Shown here: in pieces, positions 27,559-36,586 of the stretch
Numbering within the stretch: the first letter of the stretch is position 1
Layout of the letters: each line of letters opens with the position of its first letter
Assembly: GCA_964479625.1 (NCBI GenBank)
Contig: CAYZMS010000006.1
Span: 1 to 64,000, forward strand
DNA length: 64,000 bases
Source of the DNA: CAYZMS01 sp964479625
GTDB lineage: Bacteria > Bacteroidota > Bacteroidia > Chitinophagales > Saprospiraceae
Direction of reading: 5' to 3'
Notes under the pieces: generated by a model
The model's database searches: none
The model's input: the letters and a program-made list of their open reading frames with translations, nothing else
What the model was told of the DNA's origin: nothing
Made by a program: the position numbers and the translations under genes

Positions 27559-28521
27559 CTATCGGCTCGTTATATGATCCACGATCCGCTCGGCATGGTC
27601 TCGGGTATTTTCGATAAACAAGGTACTGGTTTGCATGCCGCTGCAGACCACTCCTGCCAGGTAAACCCCGGGCAGGTTGGTCTCAAGGGTTTCCTTGTCG
27701 TATACCGGGACCCGATTTTTGTCGTCTTCGGGGATCTCTATCCCCAGCCCCTGCAATAATTCGAAATTGGGTTGGTAGCCGGTCATGGCCAGCACCCAGT
27801 CGTTTTCGATCGTAAATTCCCCTTCAGGCCCTTCGAGTAGGACCTCTTTTGGCCGAATCGCTTTTACCACCGTTCGGAAATAAGCCGGGATGCTCCCTTC
27901 CTTGATCCGATTCACGATATTGGGGCGAATCCAGTATTTCACCTTTTGGTCAATGGCATCTCCGCGGATGGCCATGCGCACTTCCGCCCCTTTCGACCAG
28001 CATTCCAAAGCGGCATCACAGGCCGAATTTCGAGCACCGATCACCAGCACCTTCTGGCCCATGTAGGGGTGGGGATCGTCGTAGTAATGCTTGACCTTGG
28101 GTAGCGCTTCTCCTGGTACATTCAGCAGGCGGGGCGTATCATAAAAGCCCGTGGCCACGATCACCGAGCGGGTCTGATAGCTGCCTTTGGACGTTTGGAT
28201 CCGGTACCCGAGCGCTTCCGCCTGCATGCCCTCGACGGGTTCATACAAGTGGATGTTCAGGTCGAAATGATCGACCAAACGGCGATAGTATTCCAGGGCC
28301 TCCTGCCGGGTGGGTTTATCCAAATGGGAAATGAAGGGGATACCCGCGATCTCCAGCCGCCTGGAGGTAGAAAAAAAGGTCATATTGGTCGGAAAGTGGA
28401 ACAGGGAATCCACCAACATGCCCTTTTCAAGTATTAAAGTAGACAAACCGGCTTGCTGAGCAGCAATGGCGCAGTTAATCCCGGTGGGGCCTCCACCGAT
28501 TATCAAAACATCGTAATGCAT
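27559..28521 (-). CDS. YpdA-type FAD pyridine-nucleotide disulfide reductase
   Basis: A flavoprotein related to thioredoxin reductase but without its CxxC. N-terminal DVLIIGGGPTGINCAIAAQQ (FAD, residues 4-25), FPTNMTFFSTSRRLEIA specific for YpdA, and the NAD(P)H motif VLVIGARNSACDAAL near 165. YpdA proteins reduce oxidised bacillithiol (BSSB) or bacillithiolated proteins. bshB1 lies 5 kb away in this window, which strengthens this role. 320 aa is normal. Confidence 0.88.
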   Translation of the reverse strand: MHYDVLIIGGGPTGINCAIAAQQAGLSTLILEKGMLVDSLFHFPTNMTFFSTSRRLEIAGIPFISHLDKPTRQEALEYYRRLVDHFDLNIHLYEPVEGMQAEALGYRIQTSKGSYQTRSVIVATGFYDTPRLLNVPGEALPKVKHYYDDPHPYMGQKVLVIGARNSACDAALECWSKGAEVRMAIRGDAIDQKVKYWIRPNIVNRIKEGSIPAYFRTVVKAIRPKEVLLEGPEGEFTIENDWVLAMTGYQPNFELLQGLGIEIPEDDKNRVPVYDKETLETNLPGVYLAGVVCSGMQTSTLFIENTRDHAERIVDHITSR

Positions 28522-28659
28522 ATTCAGCTTGTTTAGGCCGGTTCAAAGCCAGGAGGGCTGAAAATCCGGCGGTCGATTGCTTAAACGAAAATAAGTAAGG
28601 CGAAGTTTAAAGCCCGTAATTTAGAACCAATCCCTACCTTCGCTTCAAAGGTTTATCCC

Positions 28660-29637
28660 ATGCAAGATTGGAAGTCGCTCTATTCTCTTTTCGAAAATTA
28701 CTGCCAGGAACAAGCCATCCTACGCGCCCCCCAGGCGCTCTACGATCCCGTCAACTACATTATGGGCCTGAGTGGCAAGCGTTTACGCCCCATTTTGGCG
28801 CTGGCGGCCTATCAATTGTTCGATTCAAAGGTCGAACGGGCGCTCCCCCTTGCCTATGCTCTGGAAATTTTCCACAATTTCACCCTGGTGCACGACGACA
28901 TCATGGACGACGCCCCCCTTCGAAGAGGACAGGCCTCCGTGCATGCCAAATGGAATACCAATTCCGCCATACTTTCGGGCGATGTCATGCTAATCAGAGC
29001 TTATGAATACCTTCGCCAGGCCCCCGAAGATCAAATGGTCCCCCGCTTGCTGGACCTTTTCAACCGCACCGCCCGCGAAGTCTGTGAAGGCCAGCAAATG
29101 GATATTGATTTCGAAACGGCACAGCAGGTCCATATTCAGGAATACCTACGCATGATCGAATTGAAAACAGCCGTGCTGATCGCCGGAGCGCTCGAAATAG
29201 GGTCTGTGGCGGCCAAAGCCCCGGAGGATCAGATCAGCCATCTCTATGCCTTCGGTCGAAACATCGGGATCGCCTTCCAACTACAGGATGATATCCTGGA
29301 TACCTTTGGCGAACCGGAAAAATTCGGGAAAAAACCGGGGGGCGATATCGTCCAGAATAAAAAAACCTTTCTCCTTTTAAAAGCCTTACAGATTGCCCCG
29401 GCTGAAGATAAACAGGCCCTGAAGCAATGGATAGCTGACCCTACTGCTGACGAATCAGAAAAGATCAAAGCGGTCACTGCCATTCTACACCGGGCAGATA
29501 TTCCTAACTTGGCACAGAAAGAAAAAGAAAAGTATCGAAAAGCAGCGGAAGTCCACCTTGTCGCGCTGGAAGGCTCGGAGGCGGCAAAGGCACCCCTGTT
29601 TGCCCTCATGGAAAAATTAGTGGAACGGGAGCGGTAG
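28660..29637 (+). CDS. Polyprenyl synthetase
   Basis: Chain-elongating isoprenyl diphosphate synthase. First Asp-rich motif LVHDDIMDDAPLRRG near residue 79 and second LQDDILDTFGEPEKFGK near 205 bind magnesium-diphosphate; GKRLRP near 40 is typical. Product length (C15, C20 or longer) cannot be decided. 325 aa fits an all-trans synthase. Divergent from ypdA with a 138-bp spacer. Confidence 0.9.
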   Translation: MQDWKSLYSLFENYCQEQAILRAPQALYDPVNYIMGLSGKRLRPILALAAYQLFDSKVERALPLAYALEIFHNFTLVHDDIMDDAPLRRGQASVHAKWNTNSAILSGDVMLIRAYEYLRQAPEDQMVPRLLDLFNRTAREVCEGQQMDIDFETAQQVHIQEYLRMIELKTAVLIAGALEIGSVAAKAPEDQISHLYAFGRNIGIAFQLQDDILDTFGEPEKFGKKPGGDIVQNKKTFLLLKALQIAPAEDKQALKQWIADPTADESEKIKAVTAILHRADIPNLAQKEKEKYRKAAEVHLVALEGSEAAKAPLFALMEKLVERER

Positions 29638-29714
29638 GTGGAGCTTAGATCGAAGCCCATTCCTCGCTTTGATCCGACCTCAGGAAAGTTGTTCTTTACT
29701 TTTGCGCCCAGCTT

Positions 29715-30317
29715 CTACCCTTCCCCTTGCCGAAAAGCACAACCTTCCAAATGATCGTTCACCATTCCCATCGATTGCATAAAGGCGTAGGCCGTGGTAG
29801 GCCCCACAAATGACCATCCGTCTTGTTTCAATGCTTTGCTCAGGGCCCTGGATGCCGGGCTTTGCGTGAGGGGGATCGCTGTTGCGTAGTCCAGTACCTT
29901 TGGCCGGGTAGCGGGCTCGGGTTGAAAAGACCAAAAAAATTCAGCAAGGGAGCCTTTTTTTTCTACCATTTCACAGGCCCGACGGGCATTGTTGATCGTA
30001 CTTTCGATCTTTTTTCGATGTCGTACAATGCCTGCATCCAGTAGTAATCGCGCCACCTCTTTTTCCGTAAACCGGGCCACTTTTTCGAAATCAAAATGGG
30101 CGAAGGCCTTTCGGAAATTTTCCCGTTTACGGAGGATCGTCCACCAGCTCAGGCCAGCCTGAAAACCCTCCAGACAGATCTTTTCGAATAAAAGCCGGTC
30201 ATCGTATTGGGGTCTGCCCCATTCTTCATCGTGATACCGCACATATTCGGGCTCGGTCCCGCACCACCAGCAGCGTTTTTTACCGTCTTGTCCTGTGATC
30301 AAACCATTCGTGTCCAT
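29715..30317 (-). CDS. tag: DNA-3-methyladenine glycosylase I
   Basis: Removes 3-methyladenine from alkylated DNA. RCWWCGTEPEYVRYHDEEWG carries the N-terminal Cys and His zinc ligands, FQAGLSWWTILRKRENFRKAF and the helix-hairpin-helix-type region DAGIVRHRKKIESTI are family-typical, SFVGPTTAYAFMQSMGMVNDH carries the substrate pocket and C-terminal zinc ligand. 200 aa is normal. Faces away from the upstream structured region at 30.5 kb. Confidence 0.93.
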   Translation of the reverse strand: MDTNGLITGQDGKKRCWWCGTEPEYVRYHDEEWGRPQYDDRLLFEKICLEGFQAGLSWWTILRKRENFRKAFAHFDFEKVARFTEKEVARLLLDAGIVRHRKKIESTINNARRACEMVEKKGSLAEFFWSFQPEPATRPKVLDYATAIPLTQSPASRALSKALKQDGWSFVGPTTAYAFMQSMGMVNDHLEGCAFRQGEG

Positions 30318-30460
30318 AGGGGATGGCTAGTGAGTTTCCAAATGCGAAAGGGGATTTAAACAGGTAAAATAGGGATAATTTGGTTTTCTTTAGTAGGAAT
30401 GCATACCGGACAGGGCTTGCATTTTACCTATCCTCACCATTGGTCGGTTATGGAAAAAGG

Positions 30461-30527
30461 AAAGGGCAGTTACAATAGTAACCACCCCCTCACACTATGA
30501 AACACTATAGTCTTTAGTTGCCCTTTT
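30461..30527. other. Possible three-way-junction RNA structure or terminator
   Basis: An 8-bp closing stem (30461-30468 with 30519-30526) encloses two inner hairpins, 30469-30473/30478-30482 with an AATA loop and 30494-30498/30507-30511. Read on the plus strand it is followed by TTTTATTTCTT; on the minus strand by TTTCCTTTTTCC. On the minus strand it lies about 80 bp after the GNAT gene, so it could be that gene's terminator, or a small structured RNA. Confidence 0.4.
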
Positions 30528-30609
30528 ATTTCTTGACGATATAGTGAACGTTTAAGTCTTTAATCTTAATCTCTCCCTATTCATTTCAACAAGCGTGCCA
30601 AACTTCATT

Positions 30610-31047
30610 TCAATTCAAAAAAATCTTACCGTTCCACCATTCTTTTTCAATTATGGCTTTATTTTTTTCATAGAAGCGCAGGGCGGGGGTGTTCCAATCC
30701 AGCACTTGCCATTTCACCAGGCGGCAATGCTTTTTCCGGGCTTCCTCCAGGAAGGCATCAAAAAGCCGTTGCCCGATCCCCTTTCCCCGGTAGCTATCTT
30801 TAACCACAAAATCTTCCAGGTAAAGCATTTTGCCCTTCCAGGTAGAGTAGGTCATATAATAAAGCGCCATTCCTACGATCTGCCCATCCAGTTCGGCTAC
30901 CTGGGCTTCGAAAACGCCTTGCTTAAAATCTTCCCGGTACTCTTCCAGCGTTGCGATAAATTCGGGTCCTGCTTTTTCATAAACAGCTAACTCCCGCACC
31001 AGCCCATGAATAGCCGGGAGGTCAGCCACCGTTGCTTTTCTGATCAT
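30610..31047 (-). CDS. GNAT family N-acetyltransferase
   Basis: 145-aa acetyl-CoA-dependent N-acetyltransferase. MIRKATVADLPAIHGLVREL is the usual start; LYLEDFVVKDSYRGKGIGQRLF (about 74-95) is motif A with the acetyl-CoA pyrophosphate-binding RGKGIG; WQVLDWNTPALRFYEK is motif B. The YLEDFVV form is that of diamine (spermidine/spermine-type) acetyltransferases, so a polyamine or amine substrate is plausible. Confidence 0.9.
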   Translation of the reverse strand: MIRKATVADLPAIHGLVRELAVYEKAGPEFIATLEEYREDFKQGVFEAQVAELDGQIVGMALYYMTYSTWKGKMLYLEDFVVKDSYRGKGIGQRLFDAFLEEARKKHCRLVKWQVLDWNTPALRFYEKNKAIIEKEWWNGKIFLN

Positions 31048-31103
31048 TGCGTTTTGTTTTCCGGTTTTAGAATAAATCAGAAAAGTACTAACTTTCCGGT
31101 GTC

Positions 31104-31811
31104 ATGGGTTCATCTAGAAATTTCGTAGAGGGTTCGCGTTTAAAATGGCGGCGCATGAAGGGCGAACAACCCATCTTTCCGTATATGAAATTAAGGGAGA
31201 CCCAAATCATTGAAGAGATCCTGGAGCGTATACAACCTGCCCGGTGCCTGGAATACGGCAGTGGTTACGGGTCCCTTTACTTTAGCGCTCAACTACCCCC
31301 GGGAGCGGAATGGCATGCCATAGAGCATGTTCCGGCCTGGTATAATGCTTTGCAAAAATTTGAACATCCCCCCACCCTGCAACTGCATCTGCAGGAGGTT
31401 CCACAGGAAGTAATAGAAACCGGGGGAGCCCGTGCCTTTGACCATTACATTAATTACCCGGAGCCCCTGGGGCTCTTTGATTTTATTTTGATCGACGGCA
31501 GGGCCCGAAAAGCCTGCCTTCAAAAAAGCCTGGATCTTCTGCGGCCCGGTGGATTAGTAGTACTGCATGATGCCAACCGGAAAACTTATCAGGAAGGGTT
31601 AAAAGGCTACCGCTACAACCTTATTCTGGAGGATTTTCGGAAAACCTCCGGCGGCCTTGGGTTTGGTTCCCATCAAAAGCCCATTGATCAGTATTTCTCA
31701 CTGGAAGACCATATTCCCATTTGGAAAACAGCTACTTCCTGGGCCAATTTCTTTAAATTCAAGTTTTTATTGGGAAAAACTGCTAAGCCTTTTCGGTATT
31801 TTTCCCTTTAA
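31104..31811 (+). CDS. Class I SAM-dependent methyltransferase-like protein
   Basis: 235 aa with CLEYGSGYGSLYFSAQLPP near 50 as the SAM motif I and LFDFILIDGRARKACLQKSL near 130 as motifs post II-IV; LLRPGGLVVLHDANRKTY follows. This resembles O-methyltransferase/class I folds. N-terminal KWRRMKGEQPIFPYMK is basic. Substrate unknown. It precedes the amidohydrolase by 43 bp, same strand. Confidence 0.75.
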   Translation: MGSSRNFVEGSRLKWRRMKGEQPIFPYMKLRETQIIEEILERIQPARCLEYGSGYGSLYFSAQLPPGAEWHAIEHVPAWYNALQKFEHPPTLQLHLQEVPQEVIETGGARAFDHYINYPEPLGLFDFILIDGRARKACLQKSLDLLRPGGLVVLHDANRKTYQEGLKGYRYNLILEDFRKTSGGLGFGSHQKPIDQYFSLEDHIPIWKTATSWANFFKFKFLLGKTAKPFRYFSL

Positions 31812-31854
31812 GGCTTAGTTAAGCTCCTGTTTTTACATGCTAACCAAAAGTACT

Positions 31855-33555
31855 ATGCGTCCAACACTCTTGTTCCTATCCTTTTCCTTTGTTCTATTCT
31901 GGAGTTGTCAGGATTCGAAAACCGAAGGGGCGGATATCGTCATTTTAAATGGCAATATCTACACTGTGGATAAAGATCAACCTGCTGCGGAAGCCCTGGC
32001 CATTCAAGGCGGCCGCATCCTGCAGGTCGGTTCGAATGCGGAGATCCAGGTCTTACAGGGCCCTGAAACCCAGGTCATTGATGCGGAAGGGCAATTTGTA
32101 ATGCCCGGTTTCATCGAAGGGCATGGCCATTTTAACGGGCTGGGCTACAGTTTGATCAACCTGAATTTCCTCAGCTCGGAGAACTGGCAAGAAATCGTTT
32201 CCATGGTGGCCGCTGCCGCTGAAGAAGCCGAGCCGGGAGAATGGATCACCGGGCGGGGCTGGCACCAGGAAAAGTGGAACGCTACACCGGAAAGGCAGGT
32301 CTTGGGCTACCCCTTTCACGATGCCCTCAGTGCGGTATCCCCCGACAATCCAGTGATGCTACGACATGCCAGCGGCCATTCGCTTTTTGCCAACGCCAAG
32401 GCCATGGAAATGGCCGGCGTTTCAGTGGAAACCCCCGACCCGTTCGGTGGAGAGATCGTTCGCTCCAGTTCCGGAGAAGCCATCGGCGTTTTTGAAGAGA
32501 AGGCCATGGGGCTGATTACCTCTGTTTACCAGGATTACTACAACAGCCTTTCCAAAGAAGACCGCAAAAATATTTGGCTGAAAGAAATCGAAAAGGCCGA
32601 AGAAGAATGCCTGAAAAAAGGCATCACTTCCTTCCAGGATGCCGGCTCCAGTTTTCAGGAAATAGAATGGTATAATGAACTGGCTGAAAAAGGGGAACTC
32701 GACCTTCGCTTGTGGGTTATGTTGCGCCATCCTTACGAGGAAATGAAAGACCGCATGGAAGGCTTGCCCATACTGCGGGCAGGCAATAACTTTTTCACCT
32801 GTAAGGCGATCAAATCTGCTGTGGACGGCGCCCTGGGTGCCTTTGGGGCCTGGCTATTGCAACCCTATGAAGATAAACCCGGTTTTACTGGTCAAAATAC
32901 AGTACCCATCACAGAGGTCAATAATATCGCCGGCCTCGCCGCAGCACATGACATGCAGTTTTGCGTGCATGCCATTGGTGACCGCGCCAACAAGGTGGTG
33001 CTGGATATGTACGAGCACCATACCGAAGGTAAAGAAGACCACCGCTGGCGCATCGAGCACGCCCAGCACCTGGATACTGCCGACATACCCCGTTTCCGCG
33101 AGATGAGTATCATTGCTTCCATGCAGGGTATCCACTGTACCAGCGACGCTCCCTTTGTAGAAAAACGCCTGGGCTATGAGCGCGCCCGCTATGGTGCCTA
33201 CCCCTGGCGCAGCCTGCTCGATGCCAACGTTATTATTGCCAATGGAACCGATGCCCCCGTGGAAGATGTCGACCCCATTCCATCCTTTTACGCCAGTGTC
33301 ACCAGGAAGCGGATCGATACGGGCTTCGAGTTTTTTCCGGAGCAATCCATGACCCGCGAAGAGGCTTTGTATTCTTACACTTTGGGTAATGCCTATGCTG
33401 CTTTCGAGGAAGACATCAAAGGGTCACTCACAGCAGGAAAACTGGCCGACCTGGTGATCCTTTCCAAAGACCTGGTCAATTGCACCGATGAAGAGATCCT
33501 GGATACAAAAGTTATCCTGACCATGGTGGGCGGGAAAACCAAATACGCACGTTAG
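31855..33555 (+). CDS. Amidohydrolase family 3 (YtcJ-like) lipoprotein, 566 aa
   Basis: A metal-dependent hydrolase anchored to the membrane. MRPTLLFLSFSFVLFWSC is a lipoprotein signal peptide with Cys at 18; I chose ATG 31855 for that, the frame opens at 31837. Metal ligands: GFIEGHGHFNGLG near 90 (HxH), the Lys-region FTCKAIKSAVDGALG near 315, HAIGDRANKVV near 372, IEHAQHLD near 402, NGTDAPVED near 468. Probable outer-membrane or periplasmic exoenzyme acting on amides or carbamates; substrate unknown. Confidence 0.88.
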   Translation: MRPTLLFLSFSFVLFWSCQDSKTEGADIVILNGNIYTVDKDQPAAEALAIQGGRILQVGSNAEIQVLQGPETQVIDAEGQFVMPGFIEGHGHFNGLGYSLINLNFLSSENWQEIVSMVAAAAEEAEPGEWITGRGWHQEKWNATPERQVLGYPFHDALSAVSPDNPVMLRHASGHSLFANAKAMEMAGVSVETPDPFGGEIVRSSSGEAIGVFEEKAMGLITSVYQDYYNSLSKEDRKNIWLKEIEKAEEECLKKGITSFQDAGSSFQEIEWYNELAEKGELDLRLWVMLRHPYEEMKDRMEGLPILRAGNNFFTCKAIKSAVDGALGAFGAWLLQPYEDKPGFTGQNTVPITEVNNIAGLAAAHDMQFCVHAIGDRANKVVLDMYEHHTEGKEDHRWRIEHAQHLDTADIPRFREMSIIASMQGIHCTSDAPFVEKRLGYERARYGAYPWRSLLDANVIIANGTDAPVEDVDPIPSFYASVTRKRIDTGFEFFPEQSMTREEALYSYTLGNAYAAFEEDIKGSLTAGKLADLVILSKDLVNCTDEEILDTKVILTMVGGKTKYAR

Positions 33556-33625
33556 TAGTTATTGGTTTCACCGGCTCCCCGCCCCCGGCTGGTTGAAACG
33601 GTAAAAAAAATTTACCTCCCGAATT

Positions 33626-34357
33626 ATGAAAGTTGATCTTCTTGCCATTGGTGTGCATCCGGATGATGTTGAATTAAGTTGCAGCGGGACCTGCCTGAGC
33701 CATATTGCCCGGGGGAAAACGGTGGGCCTGCTTGACCTGACCCGCGGAGAGTTGGGCTCTCGAGGTACCGCTGCCATCCGCGACCAGGAAGCTGCCGATG
33801 CCGCCCAACTCATGGGAGCGGTATTTCGAAAAAATCTAAAAATGGCGGATGGATTCTTTGAATATTCAGAGGATAACCTACGGGCCATCATTCGGGTGAT
33901 CCGGGAGCATCAACCGGAAATTGTACTGGCCAATGCGCCCTCCGATCGCCATCCCGACCACGGAAGGGCTGCAAAACTGGCTGCTGACGCCTGCTTTTAT
34001 TCCGGGCTTTTAAAGATCGAAACGGCTGACGATGCGGGGAAACCTCAGGAAAAATGGCGACCAAAGGCCGTTTACCACTACATCCAGGACCACACCCTGA
34101 CCCCAGATTTCGTCCTAGATATTTCGGACTTTATTGATCGAAAGGAAGACCTCATCCGTTGCTTTCGTTCCCAGTTTCACCTGCCCGAAGCCAGTGAATA
34201 CGCTGATGAGCCCTCCACGCCCATTTCCGGAGCAGATTTTATGGATTACCTGCGTTCCCGCGCAAGAGTTTATGGCCGGCAGGTCGGTTTTGAATATGCT
34301 GAAGGCTTCAAAGTAGATCGTACCATTGGGGTACAGGACCTGGATCAACTGTTTTAA
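33626..34357 (+). CDS. bshB1: Bacillithiol biosynthesis deacetylase BshB1
   Basis: LmbE-like zinc deacetylase removing acetyl from GlcNAc-malate. LLAIGVHPDDVELSCSGT (HPDD, zinc), TRGELGSRGTAAIRDQEA and RHPDHGRAAKLAADACFYSGL are signature of BshB1. 243 aa is normal. Bacteroidota are known bacillithiol makers; the YpdA-like reductase at 27.6 kb completes part of the picture. No bshA or bshC seen in the window. Confidence 0.93.
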   Translation: MKVDLLAIGVHPDDVELSCSGTCLSHIARGKTVGLLDLTRGELGSRGTAAIRDQEAADAAQLMGAVFRKNLKMADGFFEYSEDNLRAIIRVIREHQPEIVLANAPSDRHPDHGRAAKLAADACFYSGLLKIETADDAGKPQEKWRPKAVYHYIQDHTLTPDFVLDISDFIDRKEDLIRCFRSQFHLPEASEYADEPSTPISGADFMDYLRSRARVYGRQVGFEYAEGFKVDRTIGVQDLDQLF

Positions 34358-34612
34358 CAAGCCCATTACTCCAACCCATTGCATTATTATCTCTGCCCAC
34401 TCCCATAGTGACTTAAAGGCGACGGTTGAGCGCTTTTTTTAAACCTTTCCTTTTTCAGATTGTCATGAACAACTTAGGGAAGGCCTCCTACTAATCGTCC
34501 TGTGAAAGGTAGGAAAGTTGAAGTCTTTACCTGTCTGGTAGACTTTGGATTCAATTTGGATACCATTTATAAATTCAATTAGCATACTCTTTTTAGTTCG
34601 AAAACGTCCATC

Positions 34613-35455
34613 ATGAAAAGACAAATACTATTTATCACCTTAGCACTGGGCTTTGTATTTTTTATACTTAGCTCTAATTCCGGAGGCCCCGGAGCGGTCC
34701 AGGGTGTAGACCGAACCGGCTCCCCTCTTTCTCCCGGCAGTTGTAACTCCTGCCATACGGCCAATGCGTTCGAACCCCAGATCCTCCTTGAAGTTCAGGA
34801 TGGAGTCGGCAACCCCATTGCGACTTACACTCCGGGAGCGACATATACGGTTTCGGTTAGTGTGGTCCCAGGTACCGGGAACCCCGTGCGTTACGGTTTT
34901 CAAACAGTAGCATTGACTGATACAGACCAACAGGCGGGTAGCTTCGGCACGCCCGGCTCCGGGATCCAGATCACTACCTTGAACAGCATTGATTATGCCG
35001 AGCACAGTCAACCCGACCCCGACGGAAACTGGACCATCGAATGGACTGCTCCAGAGGTAGGAACAGGTACAGTTCAGTTTTATGCCGGCGGGGTAGCCGC
35101 TAACGGAGCAGGTGGATCAAGTGGTGATGGAGGTACCTCCCTTGGAAGTCCCGTCACCCTGGCGGAAGATGTTGCCAGCAGTACCCGCAACTTTGTTCTG
35201 GAAGGTGTCGAAGCAACACTTTTCCCCAATCCAGTAAGGGACCAGGCCCAGGTCCAGCTTATGACCCAGCGCCCCCTGAACGGCCTTTGGCAATTAATGG
35301 ACCTGAACGGAAGGGTTTTGGAAATACAGAGCGTGGATTGGGCTGCCGGTTCCAGTTTTTTTACCGTGCCGGTACAGAACCTGGCGCCCGGGCGATATGA
35401 ACTACAGATCCGGGAGAAAGAACGCTTTTTGAGCTTACCCTTGATCAAAATTTGA
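34613..35455 (+). CDS. CxxCH surface protein with T9SS C-terminus
   Basis: Signal peptide ILFITLALGFVFFILSSNSGG, then GSPLSPGSCNSCHTAN with a CxxCH haem-binding-type motif near residue 43. A beta-sandwich middle (NPVRYGFQTVALTD, FYAGGVAANGAGG) fits the choice-of-anchor/reeler-like domain found with this motif. C-terminal TLFPNPVRDQAQVQL, LWQLMDLNGRVLE and LAPGRYELQIREKERFLSLP are a T9SS sorting domain. Probably a secreted cell-surface protein; the CxxCH may carry a c-type haem. 280 aa. Confidence 0.85.
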   Translation: MKRQILFITLALGFVFFILSSNSGGPGAVQGVDRTGSPLSPGSCNSCHTANAFEPQILLEVQDGVGNPIATYTPGATYTVSVSVVPGTGNPVRYGFQTVALTDTDQQAGSFGTPGSGIQITTLNSIDYAEHSQPDPDGNWTIEWTAPEVGTGTVQFYAGGVAANGAGGSSGDGGTSLGSPVTLAEDVASSTRNFVLEGVEATLFPNPVRDQAQVQLMTQRPLNGLWQLMDLNGRVLEIQSVDWAAGSSFFTVPVQNLAPGRYELQIREKERFLSLPLIKI

Positions 35456-35465
35456 CCTTAGATAC

Positions 35466-35490
35466 AGGGGCACAGATATCCTGTGCCCCT
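35466..35490. terminator. Bidirectional terminator between convergent genes
   Basis: Perfect 10-bp stem (35466-35475 with 35481-35490) and 5-nt loop, 10 bp after the plus-strand gene and touching the obgE stop. Serves both directions; no long T tract. Confidence 0.65.
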
Positions 35491-36526
35491 ACTCTTCCTC
35501 TGACCAAATAGAGCGCTCTTCGGTATCCTCCCGATGGGTAGAAATGGTTTGCCACAGCAGATCCTTTAATTCTTCCAGCCCTTGTTGAGCGACTGAGGAA
35601 ATGAAGCGATACGCTATACCCTCGGGCAGTTCTGAACGTAGCAATTGCTTTAATTCCTCATCCACCAGATCTGCTTTGGTGAGGGCGAGTAACCTGGGTT
35701 TATCCAGTAGTTCGGGATTGTACTGCTTTAATTCCTGCAGCAGGATCTCGTACTCCCGCCTGATATTATCCGAGTCAACGGGGATCATGAACAACAGGGT
35801 GGCATTGCGTTCGATATGTCGTAAAAAGCGATGGCCCAACCCTTTACCTTCGTGTGCTTTTTCGATAATTCCCGGAATATCGGCGATTACGAAAGAGCGG
35901 CCATCCCGGTACTGAACGATCCCCAGGTTGGGTACCAGGGTGGTAAACGGATAATTGGCGATCTTGGGTTTGGCGGCTGTCAAGACCGAAAGCAAGGTAG
36001 ATTTTCCGGCATTGGGAAAGCCGACCAGCCCAACGTCCGCCAAAACTTTAAGTTCCAGTATTTTCCACTCTTCCTTTCCGGGTTCTCCGGGTTGTGCATA
36101 GCGCGGAGCCTGATTGGTCGGTGATTTGAAATGGGCATTCCCCAGTCCCCCTTTGCCGCCGGCTACCAGGATGTGTTCCTCGCCATGTTGGGTAATCTCA
36201 AACGCTACCTGGTCCGTCTCTTCATCCTTTGCTACTGTTCCCAGGGGTACATCCAGGATCACATCTTCTCCTCCGGCCCCGGAGGAATGATTACCAGATC
36301 CATCTCCTCCATGGCCGGCAATAACGTGTTTCCGGTACTTTAAAGCCAGTAGTGTCCATACATTGCGATTCCCTCTTAGAATGATGTGCCCGCCCCGGCC
36401 ACCGTCCCCGCCGTCCGGCCCACCGCGGGGGTTCCGGCGATCCCGGTGAAAATGCGAGGAGCCCTTTCCGCCCTTTCCAGAGCGGCAGCAGATCTTTACG
36501 TAGTCAACAAAGTTTTGAGATGCCAT
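35489..36526 (-). CDS. obgE: Obg family GTPase
   Basis: Ribosome-associated GTPase needed for 50S assembly and stress response. N-terminal glycine-rich Obg fold (CCRSGKGGKGSSHFHRD, GGDGSGNHSSGAGGEDVILDVP), G1 VGFPNAGKSTLLSVL near 168, G3 DIPGIIEKAHEGKGLGHRFLRHIER near 215, G4 LTKADL near 288. Start MASQNFVDYVK is family-typical; 345 aa. Convergent with the CxxCH protein. Confidence 0.95.
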   Translation of the reverse strand: MASQNFVDYVKICCRSGKGGKGSSHFHRDRRNPRGGPDGGDGGRGGHIILRGNRNVWTLLALKYRKHVIAGHGGDGSGNHSSGAGGEDVILDVPLGTVAKDEETDQVAFEITQHGEEHILVAGGKGGLGNAHFKSPTNQAPRYAQPGEPGKEEWKILELKVLADVGLVGFPNAGKSTLLSVLTAAKPKIANYPFTTLVPNLGIVQYRDGRSFVIADIPGIIEKAHEGKGLGHRFLRHIERNATLLFMIPVDSDNIRREYEILLQELKQYNPELLDKPRLLALTKADLVDEELKQLLRSELPEGIAYRFISSVAQQGLEELKDLLWQTISTHREDTEERSIWSEEE

Positions 36527-36586
36527 CCTTCAAAAGTACGAATTCAGTTTTCGAATTAAGGCTTCCACAACTGATTTTCGAAGGGA

